A model generated the notes under the pieces. That model was not told where the DNA came from and searched no databases. It saw only the letters and a list, made by a program, of their open reading frames with translations. Source: Meandrina meandrites (Eukaryota; Cnidaria; Anthozoa; Scleractinia; Meandrinidae). Taken from it: DNA of 64,000 bases. The translations under genes were made by a program, and so were the position numbers. Every line of letters begins with the position of its first letter. Within the stretch, counting starts at the first letter, position 1. Positions 34,013 through 45,395 of the stretch are shown piece after piece. The stretch covers positions 11,331,102 to 11,395,101 of the forward strand of contig OY855906.1 in NCBI GenBank assembly GCA_963693305.1, given 5' to 3'.

Positions 34013-37000
34013 ACAAACACGAATCTTAAATGTATTTCTCTGAACATCAGAGGTATAAATAAGTCGATCAAACGAAGGAATTTATTTCCTTGGCTTCATA
34101 ACGGTAAATATGACGCAATTTTCTTACAAGAAACCTATAGTGACGAAAAAATTGAAAACATATGGCGCGCGGAATGGGGTGGTGACGTTTTCTACTCCCA
34201 TGGTTCAAAACACAGCAGAGGCGTGATGTTGTTAATCAATCCGACTTTCAAAATTGAAAACCCTGATATTATCCGAGACAAGAAAGGGAGGTTCCTTCTC
34301 GTCCGGGCTTCGCTACGGGATGAAGAATTTTGTTTTGCCAACATTTACGCTCCAAATGATCCAAGTCTCCAAAAAACCTTTTTTAATGAATTGTCTAATA
34401 AATTGCAACCTCACTCAAATGACAATCTCATCCTTGGTGGCGATTTCAACTGCCCGCTTGAAAGTGTTGATAAGACGGGAGGAAAAGATTTAAACAACCG
34501 AAGAAATGTGATTGATAGCATAAATGACCTTCGCAACACCTTAGGTCTCGTAGACATTTGGCGACTTCATCACCCCTCCTCCCAACGTTTCACGTGGAGC
34601 AACAGTTCTGGCAAAATACAATGCCGCCTAGATTACTGGCTTGTGTCTAAACACTTAGTGCCGCGCACCTGTAAAACGGAGGTTAAAGCATATCACGATT
34701 CGGATCACTCCCCAATTTATGTCGAAATTCAATACGAAAATTCACAGAAAAAATCAGGTCCAGGGTTTTGGAAATTTAACAATTCCCTCCTTGAAAATGA
34801 GGAATTTGTCCTAAACTTGAAATTCTTTCTTATTCACGCAAAAGAAAAGCACAACAACACTGATGACAAAAGACTATACTGGGAAATGATTAAGATGGAA
34901 ATCAGAGATTTCTGTATACGGTTTGCAAAACGCCTTAGCAAAAACAAAAAGACCAAAGAAATGGACCTACTTCGTAAATTGAATGAACTTAATGTTCTTC
35001 TCGGCAAAAACCCCAACGACGTGAATTTAACAACTGAAGCGAGAAGCGTTAAAATAGAACTGAAAAACTTATCTGAGCGCAAAACCAAAGGTGCTATAAT
35101 TAGGAGCAAAGTAAGGTGGTACGAGCATGGTGAAAGGAACACCAAGTACTTCGTCAATTTGGAAAAGCGCTCACACAATAGGAAACACATTGTTAAATTA
35201 AAAACAGATGAAAATGAGTACCTGGAGGAATCAAATGAAATTCTATTGGAGATGGAACATTTCTATAAAACATTGTACACTTCACAATTGCCCGAATTTA
35301 GCACATTTAACGAATCCAGCAAACCCTTCCTAAACCCTGAAAATGTACCCAAACTAAATCCTGAACTGCAAAACACCTGCGAAGGTCTTATTACTGCTGA
35401 TGAATGTTTGTCCATTCTCAAGACTTTTGCAAAGAACAAAACCCCCGGTTCCGACGGCCTCACAGCAGAATTTTATTTATGTTTCTGGAACGATGTTGTT
35501 GGCCCTTTAATTGACTGTTATAATGATGCCTACCAAAAAGGCGAAATGTCAATCTCGCAAAGAAGAGGCGTGATTTCGCTCATACCAAAGAAAAACAAAG
35601 ATAATCTTCTCCTGAAAAACTGGCGACCAATCTCCTTGCTAAACACAGATTACAAAATTGCAACCAAATGCATCGCAACGCGACTAGAGAAAGTTCTACC
35701 GACATTAATAAATAGTGACCAAACTGGATACGTTAAAAATCGCTTTATTGGAGAAAATATCCGCTTAATCTCCGATGTAATTGATGCGTACGAAAAACGA
35801 AATCTGCCCGGCATGCTCCTATTTATAGATTTCGAAAAAGCTTTTGATTCCCTCGAATGGAAGTACCTATTCGAGACTATTGACGCCATGAACTTCGGGC
35901 CAATGTTCCAGAACTGGATCCACGTCTTTTATTCTAACATCTCCAGCTGCGTAGTTAATAACGGTTTTGCATCGAATTTCTTTTCCCTCCATAGAGGAGT
36001 CAGGCAAGGGTGTCCCTTATCAGGGCTACTATTTGTCTTAGCTGTCGAAACGCTGGCCCAATCCATCAGGCGGAATAATAACATATGTGGCCTGAGACTT
36101 AATGACACTGAAATAAAACTAAGTCTGTATGCTGATGACATCACAGCCTTCATACTTAACGACTCTTCTGCGGACCACTTATTTAACCTCCTAAGTAAAT
36201 TTGGAGAGTGTTCAGGTCTTAAAATAAACATTTCTAAAACAGAAGGAATGTGGCTTGGTAGCCTTATACAAAACAAAGGCAAGAGATCCCCCTTTAACAT
36301 CTCGTGGCCTGAGAAATACGTAATTGCGCTAGGCGTTGCGTTCGCTTACGACCCTGCCGTTGGCTGCAGAATCAATTTCGAAGAAAAACTTGTATCTCTG
36401 AAGAAGACTTTAAACCAGTGGTCTGCGAGAAACTTGACCCTTATAGGAAGGATATGTATTGTCAAGACTCTCGCCATCTCCAAACTAGTCTATAACACAT
36501 CTGTTCTCTCAGCTTCACCCAACTTATGCAAACAAGTCAACGATATCTGCTTCAGATTTGTTTGGAAAGTGAAGCCGGATAAAATTAAACGGCACACTCT
36601 TATTGGTCCCCGTGATAAAGGTGGTCTTAATATGATCGACTTTGTTATGATGGACAAATCTCTTAAAGCTGCGTGGGCAAAGCGATTATGTGATGCTGGA
36701 GATAGTAAATGGTGCGCTGCCTTCTCCTCGGCCACAACCCACCTCGGCGGCACTTTCCTTTTTGAATGTAACTTTGATATACATGACTTAAATCTGACTT
36801 CAGAATTGCCCTCCTTCTACAAAGAAATACTTTCGGCCTGGCAAGAGATACACTCTACAGACCCCTCATCTGCCGATGAATACGGAAATGAAATCATTTG
36901 GAACAACCGTTTTATTAGAATAGATGGAAAACCGATCTTTTTTCTGTCATGGTATCAAAAAGGTGTGATTAAAATACGCGACCTTCTGAACGATGGTAGG

Positions 37001-37777
37001 TTCTTGTCCAGAGCCGAATTTCAAGAGAAATATGGTCTAAAAGTAAATTTCTTAAAATATTTCGGTCTCCTCTCTGCAATCCCTAGTGAGTGGAAAAACT
37101 CCCTTTTAAACTTTCCACATATACCCTCCAATAAGGCTGTCAAAGATAACCTATCACCCTCTAATGTCACTGCCAAAATGGCTCGCGAATATTTTGTTTT
37201 GAAAGTTCTTAAATCTCCAAATATAGAACTAGAACTAGTTGGAAAAAACTTATCCCCAAAAGCCATATACCAACTGCCTTTTAAAGTCACAATAGAAAAC
37301 AAACTAAGATGTTTCCAATATAAAATCATTCATGGCATCCTTCCCACAAACAAACGTCTTTTTAAAATGGGACTGAAAACGTCACCTCGCTGTGATCGCT
37401 GCAACTTTTCCAACGAAACTTTGGTTCATCTTTTGTATGAATGCCCCGTTACGCAAAGTTTTTGGCGTGAAATTATAAATTGGTGGAACGAGAAACGATC
37501 GGAGAATTGTACCTTAAACGCGACAGATATTCTGTACGGCTATAAACCAGACTGTATTAAGTTTTATGCTTTAAACCATATTCTAATCATCGCGAAATAT
37601 CACATTTTTCAAGCTTGGTTGGATAACAGCTCCCCAAGTTTCGAAATTTTTTATCTCGTTCTCAAAGACAAGATCCTTTGTGAAAGCAGAATTGCTTTTA
37701 AAAACAACACCTTGCCGAAATTTAGATCAAAATGGACTACATTATGCGCTTTAGCCCCTCAAAATGTTTCCCTTTAG
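34013..37777 (+). CDS. L1/Tx1-like LINE ORF2: endonuclease-reverse transcriptase
   Basis: The frame is open from 34013 to 37777 (about 1,254 codons). It holds the APE-type endonuclease (CISLNIRGINKS, AIFLQET, GGDFNCP, then SDHSPIYVE), the RT (FIDFEKAFDSLEW near 35823, RGVRQGCPLSG near 35994, YADDITAF near 36129) and a C-terminal zinc knuckle (CDRCNFSNETLVHLLYEC). The protein nicks the target and copies the LINE RNA there. No ATG stands at the front of this frame: the natural ATG at 34003 is one frame off and meets a TAA within nine codons. So the start carries a one-base shift or uses internal or non-AUG initiation. All catalytic blocks downstream are uninterrupted. Confidence 0.88.
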   Translation, partial: TNTNLKCISLNIRGINKSIKRRNLFPWLHNGKYDAIFLQETYSDEKIENIWRAEWGGDVFYSHGSKHSRGVMLLINPTFKIENPDIIRDKKGRFLLVRASLRDEEFCFANIYAPNDPSLQKTFFNELSNKLQPHSNDNLILGGDFNCPLESVDKTGGKDLNNRRNVIDSINDLRNTLGLVDIWRLHHPSSQRFTWSNSSGKIQCRLDYWLVSKHLVPRTCKTEVKAYHDSDHSPIYVEIQYENSQKKSGPGFWKFNNSLLENEEFVLNLKFFLIHAKEKHNNTDDKRLYWEMIKMEIRDFCIRFAKRLSKNKKTKEMDLLRKLNELNVLLGKNPNDVNLTTEARSVKIELKNLSERKTKGAIIRSKVRWYEHGERNTKYFVNLEKRSHNRKHIVKLKTDENEYLEESNEILLEMEHFYKTLYTSQLPEFSTFNESSKPFLNPENVPKLNPELQNTCEGLITADECLSILKTFAKNKTPGSDGLTAEFYLCFWNDVVGPLIDCYNDAYQKGEMSISQRRGVISLIPKKNKDNLLLKNWRPISLLNTDYKIATKCIATRLEKVLPTLINSDQTGYVKNRFIGENIRLISDVIDAYEKRNLPGMLLFIDFEKAFDSLEWKYLFETIDAMNFGPMFQNWIHVFYSNISSCVVNNGFASNFFSLHRGVRQGCPLSGLLFVLAVETLAQSIRRNNNICGLRLNDTEIKLSLYADDITAFILNDSSADHLFNLLSKFGECSGLKINISKTEGMWLGSLIQNKGKRSPFNISWPEKYVIALGVAFAYDPAVGCRINFEEKLVSLKKTLNQWSARNLTLIGRICIVKTLAISKLVYNTSVLSASPNLCKQVNDICFRFVWKVKPDKIKRHTLIGPRDKGGLNMIDFVMMDKSLKAAWAKRLCDAGDSKWCAAFSSATTHLGGTFLFECNFDIHDLNLTSELPSFYKEILSAWQEIHSTDPSSADEYGNEIIWNNRFIRIDGKPIFFLSWYQKGVIKIRDLLNDGRFLSRAEFQEKYGLKVNFLKYFGLLSAIPSEWKNSLLNFPHIPSNKAVKDNLSPSNVTAKMAREYFVLKVLKSPNIELELVGKNLSPKAIYQLPFKVTIENKLRCFQYKIIHGILPTNKRLFKMGLKTSPRCDRCNFSNETLVHLLYECPVTQSFWREIINWWNEKRSENCTLNATDILYGYKPDCIKFYALNHILIIAKYHIFQAWLDNSSPSFEIFYLVLKDKILCESRIAFKNNTLPKFRSKWTTLCALAPQNVSL

Positions 37778-38025
37778 AATGTGCCACCCGCCTTTTTTCC
37801 ATACGTCTTTTGTTTTTGTTTCTTTTTTCTTTTTTCGCTAAAAAAATTGTAAAATTAAACAATCTATTTAAACAAACTTTGTAATTAATTACTTATACGT
37901 AGTGATATGGTGCAATTGTTTTCTCTGTATTAATAATATTGTACGCCTTCTTTCAATACTGTAAAACCTTATTCTCTTCAATAAAAAAAATTAATATAAA
38001 AAAAAAAAAAATCTAAGAGGTATGT

Positions 38026-40306
38026 TTAGTTTTTTTTTACAAAAAAAATAAGTCAAAAATCAAAATTCTGCAAATCAAGGAAAAAAGGAGGGAATTCGAT
38101 GAGGCGAGGCAGGAAAAAACCCGACTTTCTTTGTTTTTCAAATTCCCGAGTATACTGACTGGGTGAATACCTACCTTCCATACATTTTGTTTCGCAAATT
38201 GACGCGGTTCGCGGGAAAAACATTATAGGCAAATGTATGGAAAATTAGTATGGGTAATCAACTGGTGACGAGTGAAATAAGAAAAAATAAAAATTATTTC
38301 CTAATTTCACGAGTATACTATTTGATTACCTTTTGATATCATGGGTGACAAATTACGCTTGCAATCGTTGGTTTTTTTAATTGTTTATATCGTATCGAGA
38401 ACTCCAAGCTTTGAAAAGTTTAAAACATACGTTTCGGCTAAAGTTCGCAATTTTCTGAATTTGTCACAAAAATCCTCTGGAATACTTCTTGCTGTTAATA
38501 AAATGTTTCAAAGTAGAATATTGTTGAATATTCCTTACATTATTGGCCATGATTCCGGCGCCATGAATGAGCTGAAAACAGCGCCAGTGTAAAACGGTCT
38601 AAAATCCGCTCGATGTTATTCATGTAACTGGCTTCGTGTTTTAAAGCCGTTTTGAAACATAAATTATCGCTAAAAGTTTATTACAGGACCAAAGCAAACT
38701 GGCTTAGGTGAAATTCAAGCAAAAATGTACAAAGTTTAAGCAAAGCAACTTTGAGGCTACGACTATTTTGCATGATGAAGTACATGCATCAGTATAAGCA
38801 GAAAAGATGAAAATAGTTCGGTTTTGTTCCAAAAAGAAATTTCTTTCTTCTGTCCCTTCTTTAAACCTCTAAAAATCACACTCAAATCACTGCCCTGACT
38901 CCGGCGGTGATGTTTTTGCGATGAATTGCGTGACAATGAAATTAATACGGCTACAGGTGAGGCAAGGTCAACTTCAGCTAGGCGATGTGGGTGTTTTTGA
39001 TCTTCTAAAGCCGCAAGGTTTGCGCAAGTCAGAGACATTGTTTAAACCCGTATAATATGTGCTGTTAGGACACAGCATTTCAAGTTCTGCTATCCCATGT
39101 TGTTCTCGGCAAATTTCCCCCATCGAGGGAAAGGACAAAGGAAAGATGAAGATCCCTGGTTGTTCGCCAATTAACACAGTCAACAAAAAAGTGCTTGAGT
39201 GTTAACTGTGAATCAATAATCAACATTTTGGCGAAGATTGGATAAGATTCACACTATTCGCCACCTCGACGTAAATTAAATTCCTTTGAATTTCGTCACG
39301 AAGCTTTTCAAAACGTACGGTCAAAATGCAAACTTTGTAGTAACTGAAGTTGTCAACCCCATTTACGAAGACTACGAACGAATGGTAAAACAATTACTTA
39401 ATCTGGACTATCGATCAAAAGAGCAAATATATGCCTCTGTAATATCCCGCAAATATATAAACAGAACACAACAGTGCGGCTACGGTGCAAACGATACGTA
39501 GCAGGCGAGGCACGGGAAGACGCGTTTAATACAAATTTAATGCATAAATTAATAGTTTAACAGGAATAGACATTAATAGTTAACAGGAATGGACTTAACA
39601 GGAATGGACAAAAGCCCCATCTAAACTCCTATTTTGCATAACGCAAAATAGTAACTAAACTTTCAGATACTATATTTATAGACACATATTCCATTTTCTT
39701 TTGTTTAGTTTTGACTATAACGCATTAGTTGCTAGATGTTGTTTCATGGATTAAATATGATCACTCGGTCAACTGTTCATAAAATGATTTGAACTTCAAA
39801 TGAGGTCTGGCCGTCAATTAACATAAACATAAAAGAATAATAAACAGCGTGAAAAGGGGCCATACTTGTCTGCTTATCGAGAAGAAAAAACGTCTTTATT
39901 TTTCATCAATACTCAGTGCATTTGAATGCAAATTTGACTACATGCAAGACCAGGAAGGTCAAGGTCGCTCAACAGTAATAGGCTTTTAATCACGGGTAGG
40001 CAACGCCGTTAGAAATAACAGTGTTTGTATGGGAATCCGATGACGAATAATTTTTTCAAAAAATGAATTCTGGACAACTTTTGAATCGTAAACATACTAG
40101 GCAAAATTGGAATCACAAAATTTCTTAGTGCCAAGATGGCGTACAGGTTTTTACGACTATTTCACTGGTTAGTAAAAACCATTCTAATGTATGCGTGTTG
40201 TTCTGAATGTTTTCTATGTGCGAAAGTATTATGTACACCCTCAGGACCAACTACGGACACTACGTATTTCTTTATAGATGTACCATCATTACATCTTGCT
40301 TCTTAC
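38026..40306. other. Gene-free stretch between the LINE and orphan exon C
   Basis: AT-rich sequence with dispersed-repeat fragments. 38750-38890 recurs inverted at 46610-46757 (for example GATGAAGTACATGCATCAGT). A partial inverted pair around CCATACATTT lies at 38185-38250. ORFs at 38341-38592, 38763-39038 and 39286-39501 have no recognised domain. No exon 2-6 of a COMTD1-like gene was found here. Confidence 0.45.
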
Positions 40307-40516
40307 CTGTCTAAGTTTCGTGAGCGGTGCCGGCTTGCGGATTCCATAGTCCAAGACATACTTGGTGACAGGGCTGTGTTCAGAGTTGACTTTAAATGGC
40401 GCACTAAACGAGCTTCTTCGTTTTAAAACCTGACTTATAACAAATCCTGCTGCTGCAGATGATAGCGCAATCCCCACTGCCCCCAAAAATAGCTTGTTTT
40501 CGACCCAAAATGACAT
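40307..40516 (-). CDS. COMTD1-like: COMTD1-like exon 1, copy C (orphan or alternative first exon)
   Basis: The exon starts ATG TCA TTT TGG at 40516 and encodes 70 residues ending PLTKLRQ, followed by the donor GTAAGAAG. It is open throughout and includes a hydrophobic anchor (LFLGAVGIALSSAAAGFVIS). It is much closer to exon 1 of copy A than to exon 1 of copy B. No exons 2-6 lie between it and copy B's exon 1 at 24 kb. Two readings are possible: a leftover of a copy destroyed by the transposon nest at 25-38 kb, or a distal first exon that splices to copy B's exon 2 at 18108. The donor phase (0) is compatible with the latter. Confidence 0.75.
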
Positions 40517-42175
40517 CGCTCGGACATTTATTGGAGCTAGTCAGCGGCTACGAAGACCAGTCGGGTACCAGCTTTTGCCTGGCAAGGTATCACATGAATG
40601 GCTTGCTACTTTTTGAGAGAATAGAACAAACAACAAGAACAATGCCCCTAGCCCCAACTGTGTTTTTATTATGCTTTTGACAGTGTTTTTCGATTGGAAT
40701 TTGAACTTAACACCTGTACGTACAACAACACAGAATAATTTAATAAACCACGATGGGTTTGCAAACTTGGCAAAAATACCTGACCAACTGTCCATCACAG
40801 AGAGGTAATAAAGAGAGTTTAAGTTACAGGTAAACAAGTGAAATTCTGTCAGGACCAGCCAACTGACCACCGTCTCAGGGAAGTGACGACCTTACATTGA
40901 TGCTCGCTTTGAGAGAATTGCCTGTAAACAACATTTTTGTGACGACTGAATTTCTAGGCCCATTTACCAGCCAACTGTATTTCGCGATATTTGATGACAC
41001 TTTGTGACTGATAATGGAATGATTGTTCTGAGTTCTGGTTATTGACTGTTTTAGGAAAACGATTGCGAATTTACGGTATTTAGTTCCGTACAGGGTAACG
41101 GTGAATTTTTGCGTCGTGTCAGCAAGCTTGATACTAGTGAATTCATGTCAATACTTTAATATTCTAACTGAAATCGGGGGGTCCGGGGTTTAAAAGTCCC
41201 GTTCTGACCCGTCACTAGCTTGAGTGGGTTCACAGTAGGCCCCAGTCAATTCCTCGGTTACGTTTTGTAAAAAGCCAACTTTTTTTCGCCTCCTGTCAGG
41301 TCTGTCAGTCCCAGGGGTGGGGGGGGGGGGGGGGGGGGGGGGGGAAAGAGTACTCGGGATTTCAAGTGACTGGGATGATCGAATGGGAGGAGAAATCAAG
41401 ACCCCCAAAAGTCCCTAGGGCTTCCAACACAACCCCAAAAAATCCCTGGACCAAAACTTGACCCCCAAAAAATCCCATGCCGAATTTCTGACCCTTATAT
41501 TTTAAACATTAAAACATAAGCAATTGAATGTTTGTGCTTGTTTTCATCTGGTAGTCTTAAATCAAGCCACCCAAAAAATACTTCAATTTCAAACCTTCAA
41601 AAAATACCCCGAAAAAAATCCCCCCCGGGCTGTAAGCTGGGATATTTAATCTTGTTATGTTTAATTTGTAGTACTTGTATCTCAGTGTTTGAATGCTCGG
41701 CGCCATTGACACTTGTGCCAAATAACCGAAGGTAAACAAATGCCATTTATTTGGTTTCTTCCAGCAACGTTTTTCGTGAAGAATTCGACAGCATATATTT
41801 TACACGCAAGTGACGCTGTGGAAAACAGAGTGCGGTTGCATATAGCAAAGTTAGGTGTGCAGTGTTAGTCACAGAAAAAGTCCACTTGAAATCACCACAA
41901 GTCAGATCGTCCGATACTTGCTTGGCGGAAATCTTTTCTATCTACGTTCTTCCTGTTTTGACTATTAAAAAAAATCTACCCCGTCAACAGATGTGCTCTC
42001 ACACTGTGAAAAATCTATCTTCTTCAACAAAAAACGTTTTGCTTAGCCTTCCCATGCCAGCTAAATGGAGCGGAGGTTTTTTTTACTTTTGCAAGCTAGC
42101 TTTGGTGTTTATTTTTAGCGCATTCCTTATTGCAAAAGATACGCAGTGATTGGTCTGCCTTACTATTTCACAGAC
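40517..42175. other. Gene-free stretch with a poly-G-headed dispersed repeat
   Basis: A G-run at 41318-41344 introduces a repeat (about 41318-41640) whose phrases AATCCCTGGACCAAAA and AATCCCATGCC also occur at 30450-30520 in the foldback centre. GGGATTTCAAGTGACTGGGA resembles 29551-29572. The rest is AT-rich without recognisable genes. Small ORFs at 40541-40870 and 41862-42149 are not supported. Confidence 0.5.
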
Positions 42176-42602
42176 CTAAAATAAAACGCGCTCGAGTGAA
42201 AGGGCATGCAGGCAGCTACGACATCTCGCGGATGCAAGTGCCACTAGAAAGACTGTCTTCCATGTGAGAAACTTCATAGCACAACAGTCCATAGGCTCGA
42301 AAGGTTCTTCAAGGAAGGCCTGAAGGACCAGAGCCAAATTCCACTGAGGAACAATCTTGGGTGACCTCGGTCTCTCTATATCAAAGGAACGCAACAACGA
42401 GGACAGAATTGGGTCGGTACCAGGATTCTAGCCTCCCTGTAGCCGAAATACTGTACTTATAACTGATCTGTAACCCTTTATAGTAGAAGGAGCAAGCTTG
42501 CGAGTTGAGAACAGAAACTCGAAGAATTCAGCTAATTGCTGAATAGTGGCTTGGAAAGGACTAATCTGTCCTGTACGAAACCAACTCTCATAGACTCACC
42601 AT
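42176..42602 (-). pseudogene. DIRS-like tyrosine recombinase fragment
   Basis: The minus strand reads (R)KLAPSTIKGYRSAIS-like text near 42490-42440 and then, in the frame of 42397-42176, MLRSFDIERPRSPKIVPQWN and FLVALASAR before ending. This matches the N-terminal SAM-like domain and the start of the catalytic domain of DIRS recombinases. The HxxR and tyrosine nucleophile are missing. It adjoins the RNase H of the same element, which supports the DIRS call over Gypsy. Confidence 0.55.
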
Positions 42603-45395
42603 TTACAGTTATAGATACCGACGGTAGATGCTCTAACTGTCTGGCAGAGATGGTGGGCAACTGCTTTTGAAAACTGTTGCTCTCGCAGACCATGCTTGAT
42701 AAGCTCCAAGCGAACAGATGAACCTGTTCGGGATGGCTGTGGAACACTCCTGACTGAGGTCGTCTCAGAAGTCGTGGTAATGGGGGCACGTCCTGGGGAA
42801 AGTCCACTGGCAACCCGACCAACATTGGGAGCCATGGCTGGTAATGCTGAAGCGGAGCCACCAGTAGCATTCGAAACTGGTCCGAGTGCACCAACTTGTA
42901 AAGCACTCGTTGCATCAGCGCAGCTGGAGGATGGGCATAAACCAAGCGCCTGTGCCAGGGGATTGACAGAGCATCTACTGCTACTGCCTGAGCGTCTGGA
43001 ACTGAAGACATAAATGCTGCCAGTTTGTTGTTGTGACAAGTTGTAAACAGGTCCAACTCAAGAATGTACCAAATGGCAAACATCTGTCGTACTATGCTAG
43101 GGTGCTGAGGCCACTCGTTGCCTATGATCTGTCGATGTCTTCTCGAGAGGCTGTCGGCCAGAACATTCAGACGACCTGGGATGTGCATCACTAACAGGGT
43201 GACACCCTGCCCTGCTGCTGGCACTCCAGATGGATTCCCCATGTTAGATGAAGCAGTGGCACTGAGTGAGTGCCCCCCCCCCCCCAATTCTGCAGGTGAT
43301 CCGAGTGGATCATTATTGCTTTGCCTCTGATCAGAGGAAGGAAATGGAGGACGGCCCTTTGAATGGCTAACAACTGCAACTCGTTTGTGTGTCGCGCTGT
43401 TTCAGTAGCTGACCACAGACCTGCTGCTGACTGATCGCCACAGTGAGCTCTCCAACCGCTGGTGGAGACGTTTGTGTATATGGCCTGAATGGGTCTCACC
43501 TTTAGAACACTGGACGGTTTGGTTCACCATTGTAGAAATGGGTCCAAGAAGGTATGATCCAACGGGATCCTGTCTGTTAGCTGACCCTGGCTGGGATGTC
43601 AGTGAACTAGGAGATAAATCTGAAACGGCCGATATCTGAGGCGACCTAAGGGCACCAGATCTGACAAAGACACCAACCTCCCAAGAAGTGAGAGAAAGTC
43701 CGGAGCTGTAACATACTTCGCCAGGAGGAATCGACGAGCATGACTGGCTGTTCTTAGAACCGAACTGCTGGAGAGAATATCAGCCCCGGATCGGTGTCAA
43801 CTTTGACTTCTCCACACTGGGCATCCAGCCCAGGCGGGTTGTTAAGTGAAGAAGGCCTTGGGTTCGAGTCCTGAGGTGAAACAACTGCTGGTTCCTCAGA
43901 GCATGTCGTCCAGGTAGTGGTGAACCTGCAAGCCCAGGGATCGAACATGAGCCACCATCGCATCTGTTGCCTCGGACTCACTGACAACCCAAAGGGCAAA
44001 ACCCAAAACCTTGACGAAGGGTGGATTGCAACGTGCAGATACGCGTCCGTGAAATCCTCGGAGATCACCCAATCTCCTTTCTGAATGGAGTGGCCTAGAT
44101 TTGCCGGTGTTTCCATATGAAACTTCTCCTTTCTTAGGTGGCGATTCAATGATCACAGATCAGTGACTAAGCGAAGCTTCCCATTCTTTTTGGGGATCAC
44201 GAACAACAGGCTGTGAAACCATGGAGAGGACTTGTTCAGTACTCTCTCGTTGGCTCCCTTCTTCAACATGGCAAGAATCTCGGCCCTTAGGTGGTCCCTC
44301 TTGCTGCTGGCCTAAAGCAGAGGGAAGGGCACCAGGTCAAAATGCAGTTGAGATTCCAACCTGAGATGAAGTCCGTGTTGGAGAACATGCAGACATACTG
44401 GTCGCTTGTTATGGACCTCCAAACCTCCAGAAACAGGGAAAGGTTGCCACACACAGGAACTGAGGGAAGTGGTAGCTCTACTGCAAAATGACGTGCTGGA
44501 CATGGGGAGGCCACCACCCTGTCTAGTCACAAGTTTTTTATCCTGTACTAGGCTTCTTTCCAGGAACGCCTGATGCTACATGGCCCCGCGCTTTGCCGGC
44601 ATCACTCGCAGAGAGGAGACTGGTTAAGATTGGCACGGGTTACGAGACTTGGCTGGCTGAGCCTTTGCCCGAGGTGAGTGAAAGTGGACCTGCTGTCCTA
44701 CAGGAGTGGAGGAGACTGTGGCCCTCCTGCATTAAAAGACTGAAAGCCGCCTCCTTCGTCCCACCACCTCTTAAGCCACACGGGGGACTTGACCCGCAAA
44801 CAATGAGCTGTGAGTCACAAAAATAGTTCGCAGGTAGTTCTTCAGTTGGTGGTCACATGCTACTTCAGAACGGACCAGAGGGATTCCCTCCTAGCCATTA
44901 CCATATCACCCAGAAGCTTAGCCTCAACGTTGGGACAGTACCCTAGCCTGTGACAGCTTAAGATTGAGTAACATCTGAGCTCGCGGTGACCAAGACTCCT
45001 GATTACCCTGGCCTACTTCCGAGAGCAGCTGTTAAAGGAGCTTTGTGGAGGCGACATCAAAGTGCTCAATGTAAGAAAGAACACTTAGAGAACTTCTGAT
45101 GAGGGACTCAATGGGTTTGAACTACAATGCCTTGGTGGTTACGGAGGTTTCTGCCGAGCCCAACACGTCATGGTCAGCATCTTGTACTTGAGGAGTAGGC
45201 TCGACAACATGATCATGAATGCGGTATGAAGACGAAGAAAAAAATCTTGTGACGAGCAGAAGAGGAAACTTCCGAGTCCACCATGCCCTTGTAGTGTGCC
45301 TGGAGAGAGTTCGTGTTGTTTGAGGACTTTTGTGTCCTCATAGCCCCTTATCTTGCTGTTCGTTTCCTTCAGCCAATGGGCAACTGAGCGGGAGG
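42176..45395 (-). mobile_element. Decayed DIRS-like retrotransposon, copy 2
   Basis: This copy aligns with copy 1 from 42358 to 45395 and extends further into the tyrosine recombinase segment at 42176-42530. The RT block shows FTDAYLHVAIHPSSR, LPFGLSVSPRQ and HHYLDDML, and RNase H shows HIPGRLNVLADSLSRR. Compared with copy 1 it has many small indels. It is cut at the 5' side by a G-run at 45398-45410. The RT loop is followed at once by a stop. The recombinase segment has the helix FLVALASAR but ends before the C-terminal catalytic residues, so it cannot function. Confidence 0.75.

Larger units (their letters stand above)
32663..38025 (+). mobile_element. L1/Tx1-like LINE with 15-bp target-site duplication
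   Basis: The direct repeat ATCTAAGAGGTATGT stands at 32663-32677 and 38011-38025. The element between (32678-38010) has a 65-bp leader, ORF1, a spacer of about 390 bp, ORF2, a 3' UTR and a poly-A-like tail (37982-38010) preceded by AATAAA near 37979-37984. ORF1 with a coiled coil, ORF2 with an APE-type endonuclease, and an A-rich tail with a long duplication point to target-primed insertion of the L1 superfamily. It appears nearly full length and recent, since the duplication is perfect. Confidence 0.92.

Noticed and set aside
39286..39501. 71-codon plus-strand ORF
   Set aside because: Plausible amino-acid composition, but there is no ATG (starts at TTG), no recognised domain and no splice signals tying it to a gene.
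24000..40306. Exons 2-6 of a COMTD1-like copy C
   Set aside because: I looked for the exon 2, 3 and 5 signatures ([21 protein letters not shown]) and found none in this span.
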